NCBI GenBank assembly: GCA_002437725.1
Contig: DJRF01000010.1
Span: 354,960 to 418,959, forward strand
Source of the DNA: Treponema sp. UBA6367
GTDB lineage: Bacteria > Spirochaetota > Spirochaetia > Treponematales > Treponemataceae
Length of the DNA: 64,000 bases
Direction of reading: 5' to 3'
In this document: in pieces, positions 20,916 to 29,175 of the stretch
How positions within the stretch are numbered: the first letter of the stretch is position 1
Layout: every line of letters begins with the position of its first letter
Notes under the pieces: model-generated
Told to the model about the DNA's origin: nothing
What the model saw: the letters and a program-made list of their open reading frames with translations, nothing else
The model's database searches: none
Made by a program: the position numbers and the translations under genes

Positions 20916-22277
20916 ATGAAATTGCATACTTTTAAAGGTGGAATTCACCCTAAAGAAATGAAGGAGCTTAGCAACAAGTGTCCTATAACAGACGTTGCTT
21001 CACCTTCAAATACTGTTGTTATTCCTGTTACAATGGGGGGAGCTCCAAATTCTCCTCTTGTAAAAGTTGGTGATGAAGTTTCTGAAGGTCAGATTATTGC
21101 TGATGGCGACAAATTTATGAATTGTCCTGTTCACGCTTCTATTGCAGGAAAAGTAAAGAAAATTGCAAAATTTGTTGTAACTGGAAATCAAGAAGTGCCT
21201 TGCATCGTTATAGAAGGCGACAATTCTGGTAGAACTTCCTATATGGATGTTTTGGATCCTTTTAAGTGTTCCCACGAAGAAGCGCTGGAACGCATAAAAA
21301 AGGCTGGAATTGTAGGTATGGGAGGAGCTTCTTTTCCCGCTCACGTAAAGTTAAATCCTCCTGAGGACAAAGAAATAGATTTTGTTATAGTAAATGCTGC
21401 TGAATGTGAACCGTATTTGACTTGCGATGAGCGAACTATGATAGAAACTCCAGACAAGGTTGTAGATGGCCTTGCAATTGTTCTCAATTTGGTTGGTGCA
21501 AAAGGAATAATTGGTCTTGAAGATAATAAGGCTTATTTAAAACCTGTTTTAGAAAAACAAATTCTAGAAAAGGGCTATAGCGATGATATTTCAGTTTTTC
21601 TTTTAAAAACAAAGTATCCGCAAGGCGCTGAAAAATTTATTGTTTCAGCTTGTTTAGGTGTTGAAATTCCTAGCGGAAAACTCCCTGCTGATTCTGGTGC
21701 TATTATCTGCAACGTTGGTACTGTTTGCGCTATTAGCGATGCCTTTAGAAAAGGAATGCCGCTTATAAAGCGGTCTTTGACAATAAGTGGCGGAGCGGTT
21801 GAAAAGCCTTGTAACATAAGAGTCCCGGTTGGTACACTAGTTAGTGATCTTATACCTTCTGTTTTTTCAGTAAAAGACAACGAAGTTGTAAAAGTAATAA
21901 GTGGCGGTCCCATGATGGGCTTTGCTATGTCAACAACATCTTTTCCTATAGCAAAGGGAACTAGCGGCATTACGTTCCTTACAAAAAAGGAAACCTTCCT
22001 TGTTGACGAAGACGCCTGCATAGGCTGTGGAAAGTGTGTCGCAACTTGCGCAATGCATTTAAGTCCTGTTCTTATAAAACGCGAGCTTGAAGCTCAAAAG
22101 TATGCCACTGCAAAAAGGCTTGGACTTATGGATTGCATTGAATGTGGCTGTTGTGTATTTGTTTGCCCTGCAAATATCCGCCTTGTGCAGCGTTTTAGGC
22201 TTGGAAAAAATATTGTTCGACAACAGATAGCAGAGGCTCGTGCTAAGGCTGCTGAATTAAATAAGAAACAGTCCTAG
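20916..22277 (+). CDS. rnfC: Ion-translocating ferredoxin:NAD oxidoreductase subunit C
   Basis: The NADH/FMN-binding subunit of the Rnf complex, which couples ferredoxin and NAD redox to ion pumping. I use ATG 20916 (MKLHTFKGGIHPKE), giving 453 residues; the TTG 24 bp upstream adds residues without support. The GVGMGGASFPAHVKL-type nucleotide loop (IVGMGGASFPAHVKL) and VNAAECEPYLTCDE follow the family. Two C-terminal [4Fe-4S] motifs: CIGCGKCVATC and CIECGCCVFVC. No clear SD; TAAAAT lies close to ATG, so leaderless start is possible. First gene of the rnf operon. Confidence 0.95.
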   Translation: MKLHTFKGGIHPKEMKELSNKCPITDVASPSNTVVIPVTMGGAPNSPLVKVGDEVSEGQIIADGDKFMNCPVHASIAGKVKKIAKFVVTGNQEVPCIVIEGDNSGRTSYMDVLDPFKCSHEEALERIKKAGIVGMGGASFPAHVKLNPPEDKEIDFVIVNAAECEPYLTCDERTMIETPDKVVDGLAIVLNLVGAKGIIGLEDNKAYLKPVLEKQILEKGYSDDISVFLLKTKYPQGAEKFIVSACLGVEIPSGKLPADSGAIICNVGTVCAISDAFRKGMPLIKRSLTISGGAVEKPCNIRVPVGTLVSDLIPSVFSVKDNEVVKVISGGPMMGFAMSTTSFPIAKGTSGITFLTKKETFLVDEDACIGCGKCVATCAMHLSPVLIKRELEAQKYATAKRLGLMDCIECGCCVFVCPANIRLVQRFRLGKNIVRQQIAEARAKAAELNKKQS

Positions 22278-22300
22278 CAAGGTGTTATTGGAGTAAAATA

Positions 22301-23347
22301 ATGGCAGAAAACAGATTTTATCTATCTTCCAGTCCTCATTTTAGACTTGGAATCAGCACAAAGTCGATTATGGCTTGTGTACTTATATCGTTACTTCCTG
22401 AATGTATTTGCGGAGTAATAATTTTTGGAATTCCTGCGCTTATTACAATATTAGTTAGTGTTGCAAGTTGCGTAGTCTTTGAATGGCTTTTTCAGCTTGC
22501 CACAAAACAAAAGGTTGTTGTTTCAAACTTAAGCGCCTGTGTTACTGGTGTGCTTTTAGCGCTTGTGTGTCCGCCGACAATTCCTGTTTGGATGACGGTT
22601 TTAGCAGCGGCTGTAGCAGTTGTGGTTGCAAAAGGTCTTTTTGGCGGAATTGGAAGCAATGTGTTTAATCCAGCCCTTACGGGTCGTGCTTTTCTTTTTA
22701 TAAGTTTTCCTGCCGCAATGGGTGCTACTTGGTTAAATCCTATAAAGTTTTCCTCTGAAGTTGATGCAATTAGTTCTGCAACTGTGCTTTCTTCTGTAAA
22801 GAACGGCACTTTCGACTTTCAGAATTTTGATGTGTGGCAGTATTTTATAGGGAATCGCGCAGGTTGTATTGGAGAAACTTCAATTCTACTCGTATTGATT
22901 TCATTTTTATTTTTGCTTATCTGCAGAATTATCGATTGGCGCGCACCTGCTGCGATGGTTGGAACTGTAGCAATCTGCTCTTTTTTGGACGGGTTTGCAA
23001 AGGCTGGAAACATATCTTTTGCTGGTGAACAAGTTCTTGTAAGCCTGCTTACAGGCGGTCTTGTCTTTGGCGCGACTTTTATGGTTACAGATTATTCTAC
23101 AGCTCCTGTTACAAAAGGCGGAAGGCTTGTTTTTGGTGCTGGCTGCGGACTTATAACATTCCTTATAAGAAGATTCGGAGGCTATCCAGAAGGCGTAATG
23201 TTCAGCATATTAATTATGAATGCACTTGCTCCGTTTTTGAACAAAATTACGGCAAGAAAGTACGGTTATGGAAAAAAATCTGAAAAAAAGCCTTTTGTAA
23301 AAAAAATAACAATGGAATTTGATTTAAGTGAAGGGGTAGAAAAATGA
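22301..23347 (+). CDS. rnfD: Rnf complex membrane subunit D
   Basis: A 348-residue integral membrane subunit with about eight or more hydrophobic segments. SPHFRLGISTKSIM at the start, SNLSACVTGVLLALVCPP and the loop DAISSATVLSS (about residues 150-160) are typical; the Thr in SSAT is the predicted FMN attachment site for ApbE. Late PEGVMFSILIMNALAP is the conserved end. Its stop overlaps rnfG (ATGA). Confidence 0.95.
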   Translation: MAENRFYLSSSPHFRLGISTKSIMACVLISLLPECICGVIIFGIPALITILVSVASCVVFEWLFQLATKQKVVVSNLSACVTGVLLALVCPPTIPVWMTVLAAAVAVVVAKGLFGGIGSNVFNPALTGRAFLFISFPAAMGATWLNPIKFSSEVDAISSATVLSSVKNGTFDFQNFDVWQYFIGNRAGCIGETSILLVLISFLFLLICRIIDWRAPAAMVGTVAICSFLDGFAKAGNISFAGEQVLVSLLTGGLVFGATFMVTDYSTAPVTKGGRLVFGAGCGLITFLIRRFGGYPEGVMFSILIMNALAPFLNKITARKYGYGKKSEKKPFVKKITMEFDLSEGVEK

Positions 23348-23952
23348 GCGTTCCTTCTGCAAAAAAAGATATTTTTGAAATGATAAAGCTTGGTTTAGTT
23401 CTTGTCTGCTATGCAGTTGCAAGTTGTACTGTTCTTGCAGTTGTAAATAATTTTACAAGTACAAAAATTGCGCAAAATCAGGTTGAAAAAGCTGCCGCTG
23501 CAATGAAAGTTGTTTTTCCTTACGCAGATTCTTTTGAGGCAGTTTCAAATTTTCCTAAGAATTCTGATTCTTCAATTTCTGTAACTGATGTATATCTTGC
23601 AAAGAGTGATAGAAATGTTGTAGGTGCTGTCGCTCAAATATCAGGACCTACTTACGACCGTGGAAAAATTATTTTGGGAATTGATAGCAAAGGTTTTGTA
23701 ACAGGAATGCAATTTCTTGAATTAACAGACTCTCCTGGATTCGGTTCCAAAGCAAAAGATTCTCAATACAAACTTTCAAACGGAAAAACATTTTATGAAC
23801 AGTTTACTAATAAAAATGCTGCGGAAGGATTTGAAATTGGTCGTTCTTTTGATGCAATAAGCGGAGCTACAATAACTAGTCGAGCTGTTGGAAATCTTAT
23901 GAATCAAGGAAGTGAAGTTCTTTTACAAGTAATAGAGGCAGGTTCAAAATGA
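23344..23952 (+). CDS. rnfG: Rnf complex FMN subunit G
   Basis: A 202-residue protein with one N-terminal membrane helix (LGLVLVCYAVASCTVLAVV) and an extracytoplasmic FMN-binding domain. GMQFLELTDSPGFGSKAKD and FDAISGATITSRAV (near residues 175-190) are the family motifs; Thr in SGAT carries covalent FMN. Overlaps both neighbours by 4 bp, so translation is coupled through D-G-E. Confidence 0.95.
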   Translation: MSVPSAKKDIFEMIKLGLVLVCYAVASCTVLAVVNNFTSTKIAQNQVEKAAAAMKVVFPYADSFEAVSNFPKNSDSSISVTDVYLAKSDRNVVGAVAQISGPTYDRGKIILGIDSKGFVTGMQFLELTDSPGFGSKAKDSQYKLSNGKTFYEQFTNKNAAEGFEIGRSFDAISGATITSRAVGNLMNQGSEVLLQVIEAGSK

Positions 23953-24572
23953 GCGGAAAGTTAAAGATTTTTACAAACGGATTTATAAAAGAAAATCCTC
24001 TATTGGTTTTGAATATAGGTTTGTGTTCCTCATTAGGAGTTACTACAAGCGTGTTTAATGGATTGGGCATGGGGTTAGGAATGACTTTTGTTCTTCTTAT
24101 GAGCGAAATCGTAATAAGCATTTTTAGAAAACTTATACCAAGTGCAATACGTCTTCCTGTTTTTATTATAATAATTGCAGCCTTTACAACAATAGTTCAA
24201 CTTGTTCTTCAAGCTTATGTTGAAAATCTTTATGATGCTTTAGGCGTTTTCCTGCCGTTAATTGTTGTAAACTGTATAATTATGGGGCGGGTAGAAGCCT
24301 TTGCCTCAAAAAATTCTATAATCGATTCAATTTTAGATGCACTTGGCATGGGAATCGGTTATACGTTGGTTTTGTTCTTAATTTCATTTATTCGTGAGCT
24401 TTTTGGAGCAGGAACACTTTTTGCCGGTACGCCTCTAAAATTTGAAATAATTCCAGAAGCCTATAGAATTGGTATTTTTAACAGCGCTCCAGGTGGCTTT
24501 TTAGTTTTCGGCTTTCTTGCGGCTGTTGTAATAGCTTGCAAACAGGCTTACGCTCAAAGAAAATCTAAATAA
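23949..24572 (+). CDS. rnfE: Rnf complex membrane subunit E
   Basis: A 207-residue membrane protein with about six helices. FIKENPLLVLNIGLCSSLGV and LGVFLPLIVVNCIIMGRVEAFAS are characteristic; RnfA and RnfE are homologous halves that bind an Fe-S cluster in the membrane (the Cys of LGLCSSL/VNCIIMG type loops). Overlaps rnfG by 4 bp, 13 bp before rnfA. Confidence 0.95.
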   Translation: MSGKLKIFTNGFIKENPLLVLNIGLCSSLGVTTSVFNGLGMGLGMTFVLLMSEIVISIFRKLIPSAIRLPVFIIIIAAFTTIVQLVLQAYVENLYDALGVFLPLIVVNCIIMGRVEAFASKNSIIDSILDALGMGIGYTLVLFLISFIRELFGAGTLFAGTPLKFEIIPEAYRIGIFNSAPGGFLVFGFLAAVVIACKQAYAQRKSK

Positions 24573-24585
24573 AAAGGATAAAAAT

Positions 24586-25164
24586 ATGATTGAAACTTTA
24601 AAACTTTTTCTAAAATCGGCAATAGTTGATAATGTTGTTTTTATTCAGTATTTGGCGATTTGTCCTTTTATCGGAATGACTAATGATACTGAAAAAGCAA
24701 CTGGAATGGGATTGGCAACTACATTTGTTATTGTTTTGGCAACTGTGGTTACTTGGCCTTTATATCATTTTGTCATGGTTCCGCTGGGACTTGAATTTTT
24801 GCAGACTTTGTTTTTTATCCTTGTTATAGCAAGTTTAGTTCAGCTTGTTGAATTTTTTCTAAAGAAGAAAGTTCCAGGTTTGTACAGTTCTATGGGTGTG
24901 TACCTTGCCCTTATAACAACGAACTGCGCCGTTTTAGGTGTCACTTTGAACTGTATTTCAAAGAATTTTAATTACGGTCAAAGCCTTGTCTACGCTTTTG
25001 GAACTGCTTGCGGATTTCTTCTTAGCATGGTTATTATGAGCGGGGTAAGAAGCCGTATTAGAATTGCAAATATTCCAGACTCATTTAAAGGAACTCCAAT
25101 TCTATACATTACAGCAAGTCTTTTAAGTCTTGCATTTTTGGGATTCAAAGGACTTATTAATTAG
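24586..25164 (+). CDS. rnfA: Rnf complex membrane subunit A
   Basis: A 192-residue six-helix membrane subunit, paired with RnfE. VDNVVFIQYLAICPFIGM near residue 15 and YSSMGVYLALITTNCAVLGV near 105 are the conserved Cys-containing loops. RBS AAAAGGAT. A 54-bp gap precedes rnfB. Confidence 0.95.
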   Translation: MIETLKLFLKSAIVDNVVFIQYLAICPFIGMTNDTEKATGMGLATTFVIVLATVVTWPLYHFVMVPLGLEFLQTLFFILVIASLVQLVEFFLKKKVPGLYSSMGVYLALITTNCAVLGVTLNCISKNFNYGQSLVYAFGTACGFLLSMVIMSGVRSRIRIANIPDSFKGTPILYITASLLSLAFLGFKGLIN

Positions 25165-25218
25165 ATTCTGAGTTTTTCTTTATAAGTTTGCGTTGCAAAG
25201 TTTTTATGGGAGCATAAA

Positions 25219-26031
25219 ATGAATATAATTCTTTATACAGTAATATGTGCAGTTTCAATTGCTTTTTTATTAGGTGTGCTTTTAGGACTTTTTAAAAAGA
25301 TTTTTTATGTAAATGTAGATAAAAAAGTTCAAGAAGTTCGAGATGTTTTAAGCGGAGCGAACTGTGGCGGTTGCGGTTTTGCAGGATGTGATTCTTTTGC
25401 GCAGGCGGTTGCAAAAGATGAAGCTCCTACTGACGGTTGTGTAGCTGGCGGCTCTACTTGTGCCGAAAAAATTGCAGAAATTTTAGGAAAAGTTGGAGTT
25501 GAAGTAAAGCCTAAGGTCGCTTTTTTGGCTTGTCATGGAACGAAGGAATGTGCTTCAGAAAAGGGAATTTATAATGGAATTAAAACTTGCGCAGCCGCTC
25601 AGCTTGTAATGAATGGAACTAAAAAGTGTTCTTTTGGTTGCATTGGTTTTGGCGACTGTGTTGCAGAATGTCCTTTTAATGCTTTGTCGATGTCTGCGGA
25701 CGGGCTTCCTGTTGTAGATTACAAAAAATGTGTTGGTTGTGGAAAGTGCGTTCGTTCTTGCCCTAAGCATCTTTTTAAACTTCTTGATTCAGATACAAAA
25801 GGTTCTGTAGCAAGATGTTCCTGCTACAGTGACAATAAACCTCAAATTCGAAAAGACTGTTCTTCTGGTTGTTTTAAGTGTGGTATGTGCGTAAGAAAAT
25901 GTCCAGAAACTGCGATTGATATTTCAAGTGGAATTCCAAATATCGACTATAAAAAATGTAACAGTTGCGGTGAATGTGTAAAGGCTTGCGTTGATAAAGT
26001 TTTAGTTCTTGCACAGGATGTTTTAAAATGA
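25219..26031 (+). CDS. rnfB: Rnf complex ferredoxin-like subunit B
   Basis: A 270-residue electron-entry subunit: N-terminal membrane helix (IILYTVICAVSIAFLLGVLL), a 4Fe-4S domain NCGGCGFAGCDSFAQAV with further Cys at DGC, then ferredoxin-type motifs CIGFGDCVAEC, CVGCGKCVRSC, CFKCGMCVRKC and CNSCGECVKAC. That Cys content is in the range of long RnfB proteins. Its TGA overlaps the start of the next unknown gene, which ties that gene to the operon. Confidence 0.95.
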   Translation: MNIILYTVICAVSIAFLLGVLLGLFKKIFYVNVDKKVQEVRDVLSGANCGGCGFAGCDSFAQAVAKDEAPTDGCVAGGSTCAEKIAEILGKVGVEVKPKVAFLACHGTKECASEKGIYNGIKTCAAAQLVMNGTKKCSFGCIGFGDCVAECPFNALSMSADGLPVVDYKKCVGCGKCVRSCPKHLFKLLDSDTKGSVARCSCYSDNKPQIRKDCSSGCFKCGMCVRKCPETAIDISSGIPNIDYKKCNSCGECVKACVDKVLVLAQDVLK

Positions 26032-26378
26032 AAAACTTTTCTGACTACGAATTTTTTTTGCATACTTTTGAAGTAATACTTTCTCATTTAAATGAAGAAC
26101 TTGAAGTTGCAAAAAAAAATCTTGAGTCGGAATACCGTGAAATTGAAGAAGATTATCTTGAAGTTATTGAAATTTTACGCGATATTCTTCCTGAAATTAC
26201 AAGTTTAAATGCAATTGAAAGTTTAGAAAGCGATGAAATAGATTTTATTTATGAATGCCTTCAAACTTATGCAGATAATTTTGTAATAACCCATAGAGAT
26301 TCAATACTCAGAAAGCAGCAGGAACTTGAGTACAACAGGCTAGAAAAACTTATTTCTATGTTTGAAATTTCCAACTAA
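26028..26378 (+). CDS. Unknown acidic helical protein in the rnf operon
   Basis: A 116-residue acidic, strongly helical protein starting MKNFSDYEFFLHTFEVILSH; rich in Glu/Leu with coiled-coil character (ELEVAKKNLESEYREIEEDY). No signal peptide, no cysteines that suggest a redox role. Overlaps rnfB by 4 bp, so translation is coupled. Its opening F-S-D-[YF]-E resembles the next gene's. No family recognised. Confidence 0.7.
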   Translation: MKNFSDYEFFLHTFEVILSHLNEELEVAKKNLESEYREIEEDYLEVIEILRDILPEITSLNAIESLESDEIDFIYECLQTYADNFVITHRDSILRKQQELEYNRLEKLISMFEISN

Positions 26379-26379
26379 T

Positions 26380-26649
26380 ATGCAGACTTTAAAATTTTCG
26401 GATTTTGAGCTAATTCAAAAATCTCTTGCAGCATACTTAAAAAGTTATACTGGTGACATAAACAGTAAAAAGACTCCTGATGAAGTTTATTTAAAAATCC
26501 TTTCAATTTTGGCAGAAATCAAATCTGACTGCAGCAAGCATTGTATTGATTCTGAACTTACTAATTCTCTTGAAATTTCTCTTTCATATAATTTAGAACA
26601 ACTTGAAAACACTCAAGTTGAAAAACAAAATCTTTTGCTTGATTTTTAA
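26380..26649 (+). CDS. Unknown small helical protein in the rnf operon
   Basis: An 89-residue helical protein. I take ATG 26380, directly after the previous stop (TAATATG), rather than TTG 26362. It begins MQTLKFSDFELIQKSLAAYL, recalling the start of its neighbour, and has the same high Glu/Leu/Lys content (EISLSYNLEQLENTQVEKQN). The two could be divergent paralogues or partners in one complex. Function unknown. Confidence 0.65.
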   Translation: MQTLKFSDFELIQKSLAAYLKSYTGDINSKKTPDEVYLKILSILAEIKSDCSKHCIDSELTNSLEISLSYNLEQLENTQVEKQNLLLDF

Positions 26650-26666
26650 TTTGCTTGGAGGCTCTC

Positions 26667-28994
26667 TTGAAAAATTTTAAATTTTTATGCATTTTCTCTA
26701 TTCTTTTTATTGGTGTTTCATTTTTGCAGGCTTACAACTATGAATCTAAAGCTTTTTCTATAAAAGAAAATCTTGTAAAATCGCTTTTAACTTCAGATAC
26801 TGCTTCTGTAAATGGTAATATTCTTTCTACAAACTATAATGGTAAATCTAGTCAAAGAAAATTGGTGTCAAAAGCAGCAAATCTTATTACAAATGATTCT
26901 TTAGTAGATTATTTTATAAAAATGGCAGATGAAGAAATCCGTCAAAATATCAGGACTGATGGAACATTTTGTGCAGGCGCAAAGTGGCCTACAGCTTGGA
27001 CAAGAGATATGTCCTATGCAATAAATCTTTCTTTATCTTTTCTTTATCCAGAAGCTGTTGAAAAGTCTTTAAATAGCAGAATTGAAAACGGAATTATCCT
27101 TCAAGATACAGGAAGCGGTGGAAGTTATCCTGTAAGCACAGACAGGGTTGTTTGGATAATTGCTGCTTACGATTATGCGCTTTTTAAGCAAGATTTTTCT
27201 TATTTTGCTTGGATTTTTGATGTTGGAAAAAAAACTTTAGACTACGATTTCAATGTTAATTATGATTCTGAAAAAAAACTTTTTAGAGGCGAAAGTTCTT
27301 TTTTAGATTGGAGAGAACAAACTTATCCTAGATGGGCAGATAGTATTTTTATAGCAGATTCATTTGCGCTTGGTACAAATAATGTTTATCTTGGCGCTTT
27401 AAAATGCATGATTTCCTTGTCTAAAATTCTTAATAATGGAGAACTTTCTGTTTGGCAAAATAGATATGACGAACTTAGTGCTGCAATAAAAGAAAAATTT
27501 TGGTTAAAAGAAAAAGGGTATTTTGCTTCTTATATTCTTTCGGATATAAAAGACTTTGTTTATGAAGGTTATGAAACTCTTGGGGAAAGTCTTTCTATAT
27601 TGAATTCTTTAACTGATAAAGATATTTCTGTTCAAGTCTTAGATGCTGTTGAAAGTGGAAATTGGGGAATGAGCGTTGTAGCCCCTCAGCTTGCTAATGT
27701 TCCTTCTTATCACAATGATGCGGTTTGGCCATTTGTGCAAGGATATAGAGGACTTGCCTGCAAAAAGGCTAGAGATGCTGCTCTTTGTGAAGAAGAATTT
27801 GCTTCATTGCTATATGCTGCCGCTATGTTTCAGACTTTTAAGGAAAATTATGTTGCATCTTCGTTTAGTCCTAATACAAGTACAAATTCTGACCGCCAAC
27901 TTTGGTCAGTTGCCGCATATCTTTGTTATGTTTACAAAATTATTTGTGGTTTAAATTTTATGGATTCTGGTATTTGTATAAATCCTTTAGTGTTTGATTC
28001 TTTTAAAAAAGGAATTTCTTTGCAAAATTTTTCGCTTGGAAACACTGTCTTAAATCTTACAATAACTGGAAATGGTGACAAAATAAAAAAATATGTTGTA
28101 AATGGGAAAAATGTATCAGCTGACTATATTATTCCTTTTTCTAAGAACAAAGATGGCCAAAAATTTGATATTTTCATAGAAATGGAAAAATCTGATGATT
28201 ATATAAAATCTTATAGTTTGAAAGGCAAAAGAAAAAGCGTATTTAAAGCGACTTCTATTTCTTCTGCCATTCCAAACACTTTTATTGAATATGAAAAAAA
28301 TAAAGCATTTATAACTTGGAAGCCTTTAAATAAGTTTGGCTATAAAGTTTATTTAAACGATTACTTTTATGAAACAAAAGAACGCTCTTTAGAAACCTCT
28401 GCTTTTAATAATTTAGGACTTTGCACGGTTTTTGCAAATTCGGATAATAAGAATATTCCTGCTTTGCCAGCTAAAGTTATAAGAATAGAATCTACAAAAA
28501 ACACAAAATTTTATGAGGCGGAAAATTCAGAATTTGTAGGCGGAACAATTAAATCTGATGATATGGAAAATACTGCTTCTGCAAAAACTTCTGCAGATTT
28601 GCAAACTGTTCTTGCGAATAAAAGCCGTTATATTGAAAAGTGGGGTAGTTCAAAAGGTGATTTTATACAGTTTAATGTTAATGTAAAAAAAGAAGGCTTT
28701 TATGTTGTTGATTTTAGATTTAAAAATGGGCATGGTCCTATAAACACTGGTGAAAAATGCGCTATAAGGGCTCTTTCTGTTGATAATGTTTTAAAAAGAA
28801 GAATTGCATTTCCTCAACAAGGTAATTGGACTTCTTGGGCAATGAGTTCTCCTAACATTGTTTGGCTTTCTAAAGGTAAGCATACAATTGCCTTGTATAC
28901 AGATGATTATTGTTATTCTCAACACGGCATTTTTAATTACATCAGCCTTGATTGTATGAGATTTTCCTATCTAGGAGAAAATCAACCTTACTAA
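26667..28994 (+). CDS. Secreted six-hairpin glycosidase with C-terminal CBM
   Basis: About 775 residues. Start TTG 26667 is chosen because TTGGAGG lies 5 nt upstream; a TTG at 26655 would sit inside that RBS. Signal peptide FKFLCIFSILFIGVSFLQA. The catalytic part (about 80-440) resembles (alpha/alpha)6 glycosidases: GAKWPTAWTRDMSYAINLSL, RVVWIIAAYDYALF, SFLDWREQTYPRW, YHNDAVWPFVQGYRGL, SDRQLWSVAAYLCYVY. The last 150 residues (FYEAENSEFVGG, EGFYVVDFRFKNGHGP, SKGKHTIALYTDDYC) look like a CBM6/35-type sugar-binding domain. Substrate and GH family are not certain. It follows the rnf genes closely but is unlikely to share their job. Confidence 0.75.
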   Translation: MKNFKFLCIFSILFIGVSFLQAYNYESKAFSIKENLVKSLLTSDTASVNGNILSTNYNGKSSQRKLVSKAANLITNDSLVDYFIKMADEEIRQNIRTDGTFCAGAKWPTAWTRDMSYAINLSLSFLYPEAVEKSLNSRIENGIILQDTGSGGSYPVSTDRVVWIIAAYDYALFKQDFSYFAWIFDVGKKTLDYDFNVNYDSEKKLFRGESSFLDWREQTYPRWADSIFIADSFALGTNNVYLGALKCMISLSKILNNGELSVWQNRYDELSAAIKEKFWLKEKGYFASYILSDIKDFVYEGYETLGESLSILNSLTDKDISVQVLDAVESGNWGMSVVAPQLANVPSYHNDAVWPFVQGYRGLACKKARDAALCEEEFASLLYAAAMFQTFKENYVASSFSPNTSTNSDRQLWSVAAYLCYVYKIICGLNFMDSGICINPLVFDSFKKGISLQNFSLGNTVLNLTITGNGDKIKKYVVNGKNVSADYIIPFSKNKDGQKFDIFIEMEKSDDYIKSYSLKGKRKSVFKATSISSAIPNTFIEYEKNKAFITWKPLNKFGYKVYLNDYFYETKERSLETSAFNNLGLCTVFANSDNKNIPALPAKVIRIESTKNTKFYEAENSEFVGGTIKSDDMENTASAKTSADLQTVLANKSRYIEKWGSSKGDFIQFNVNVKKEGFYVVDFRFKNGHGPINTGEKCAIRALSVDNVLKRRIAFPQQGNWTSWAMSSPNIVWLSKGKHTIALYTDDYCYSQHGIFNYISLDCMRFSYLGENQPY

Positions 28995-29005
28995 ATGACT
29001 TTTTA

Positions 29006-29085
29006 TAATTAGTCCAAATGAACAAATTGTAACTTAGCTTACGCTTTTGCTTATTTTTCTAAAAACTCAAAGTTTGGACTAATTA
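29006..29085. repeat. 13-bp inverted repeat with 54-nt loop
   Basis: TAATTAGTCCAAA (29006-29018) and TTTGGACTAATTA (29073-29085) are perfect complements between the convergent glycosidase and thrS genes. Long loop, no clear T-run; may help terminate both. Confidence 0.75.
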
Positions 29086-29090
29086 AAATA

Positions 29091-29144
29091 AATTGGAGAT
29101 GTCCTAGAAGCTAAAACTTCTGTTTAGAACATCTCCAATTTTTG
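29091..29144. terminator. Bidirectional terminator between glycosidase and thrS
   Basis: AATTGGAGATGT (29091-29102) and ACATCTCCAATT (29129-29140), with an AGAAG/CTTCT pair in the loop, followed by TTTTT on the plus strand. Confidence 0.75.
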
Positions 29145-29175
29145 TATAAAACTATAAAATTACATTCTTGTTCGT

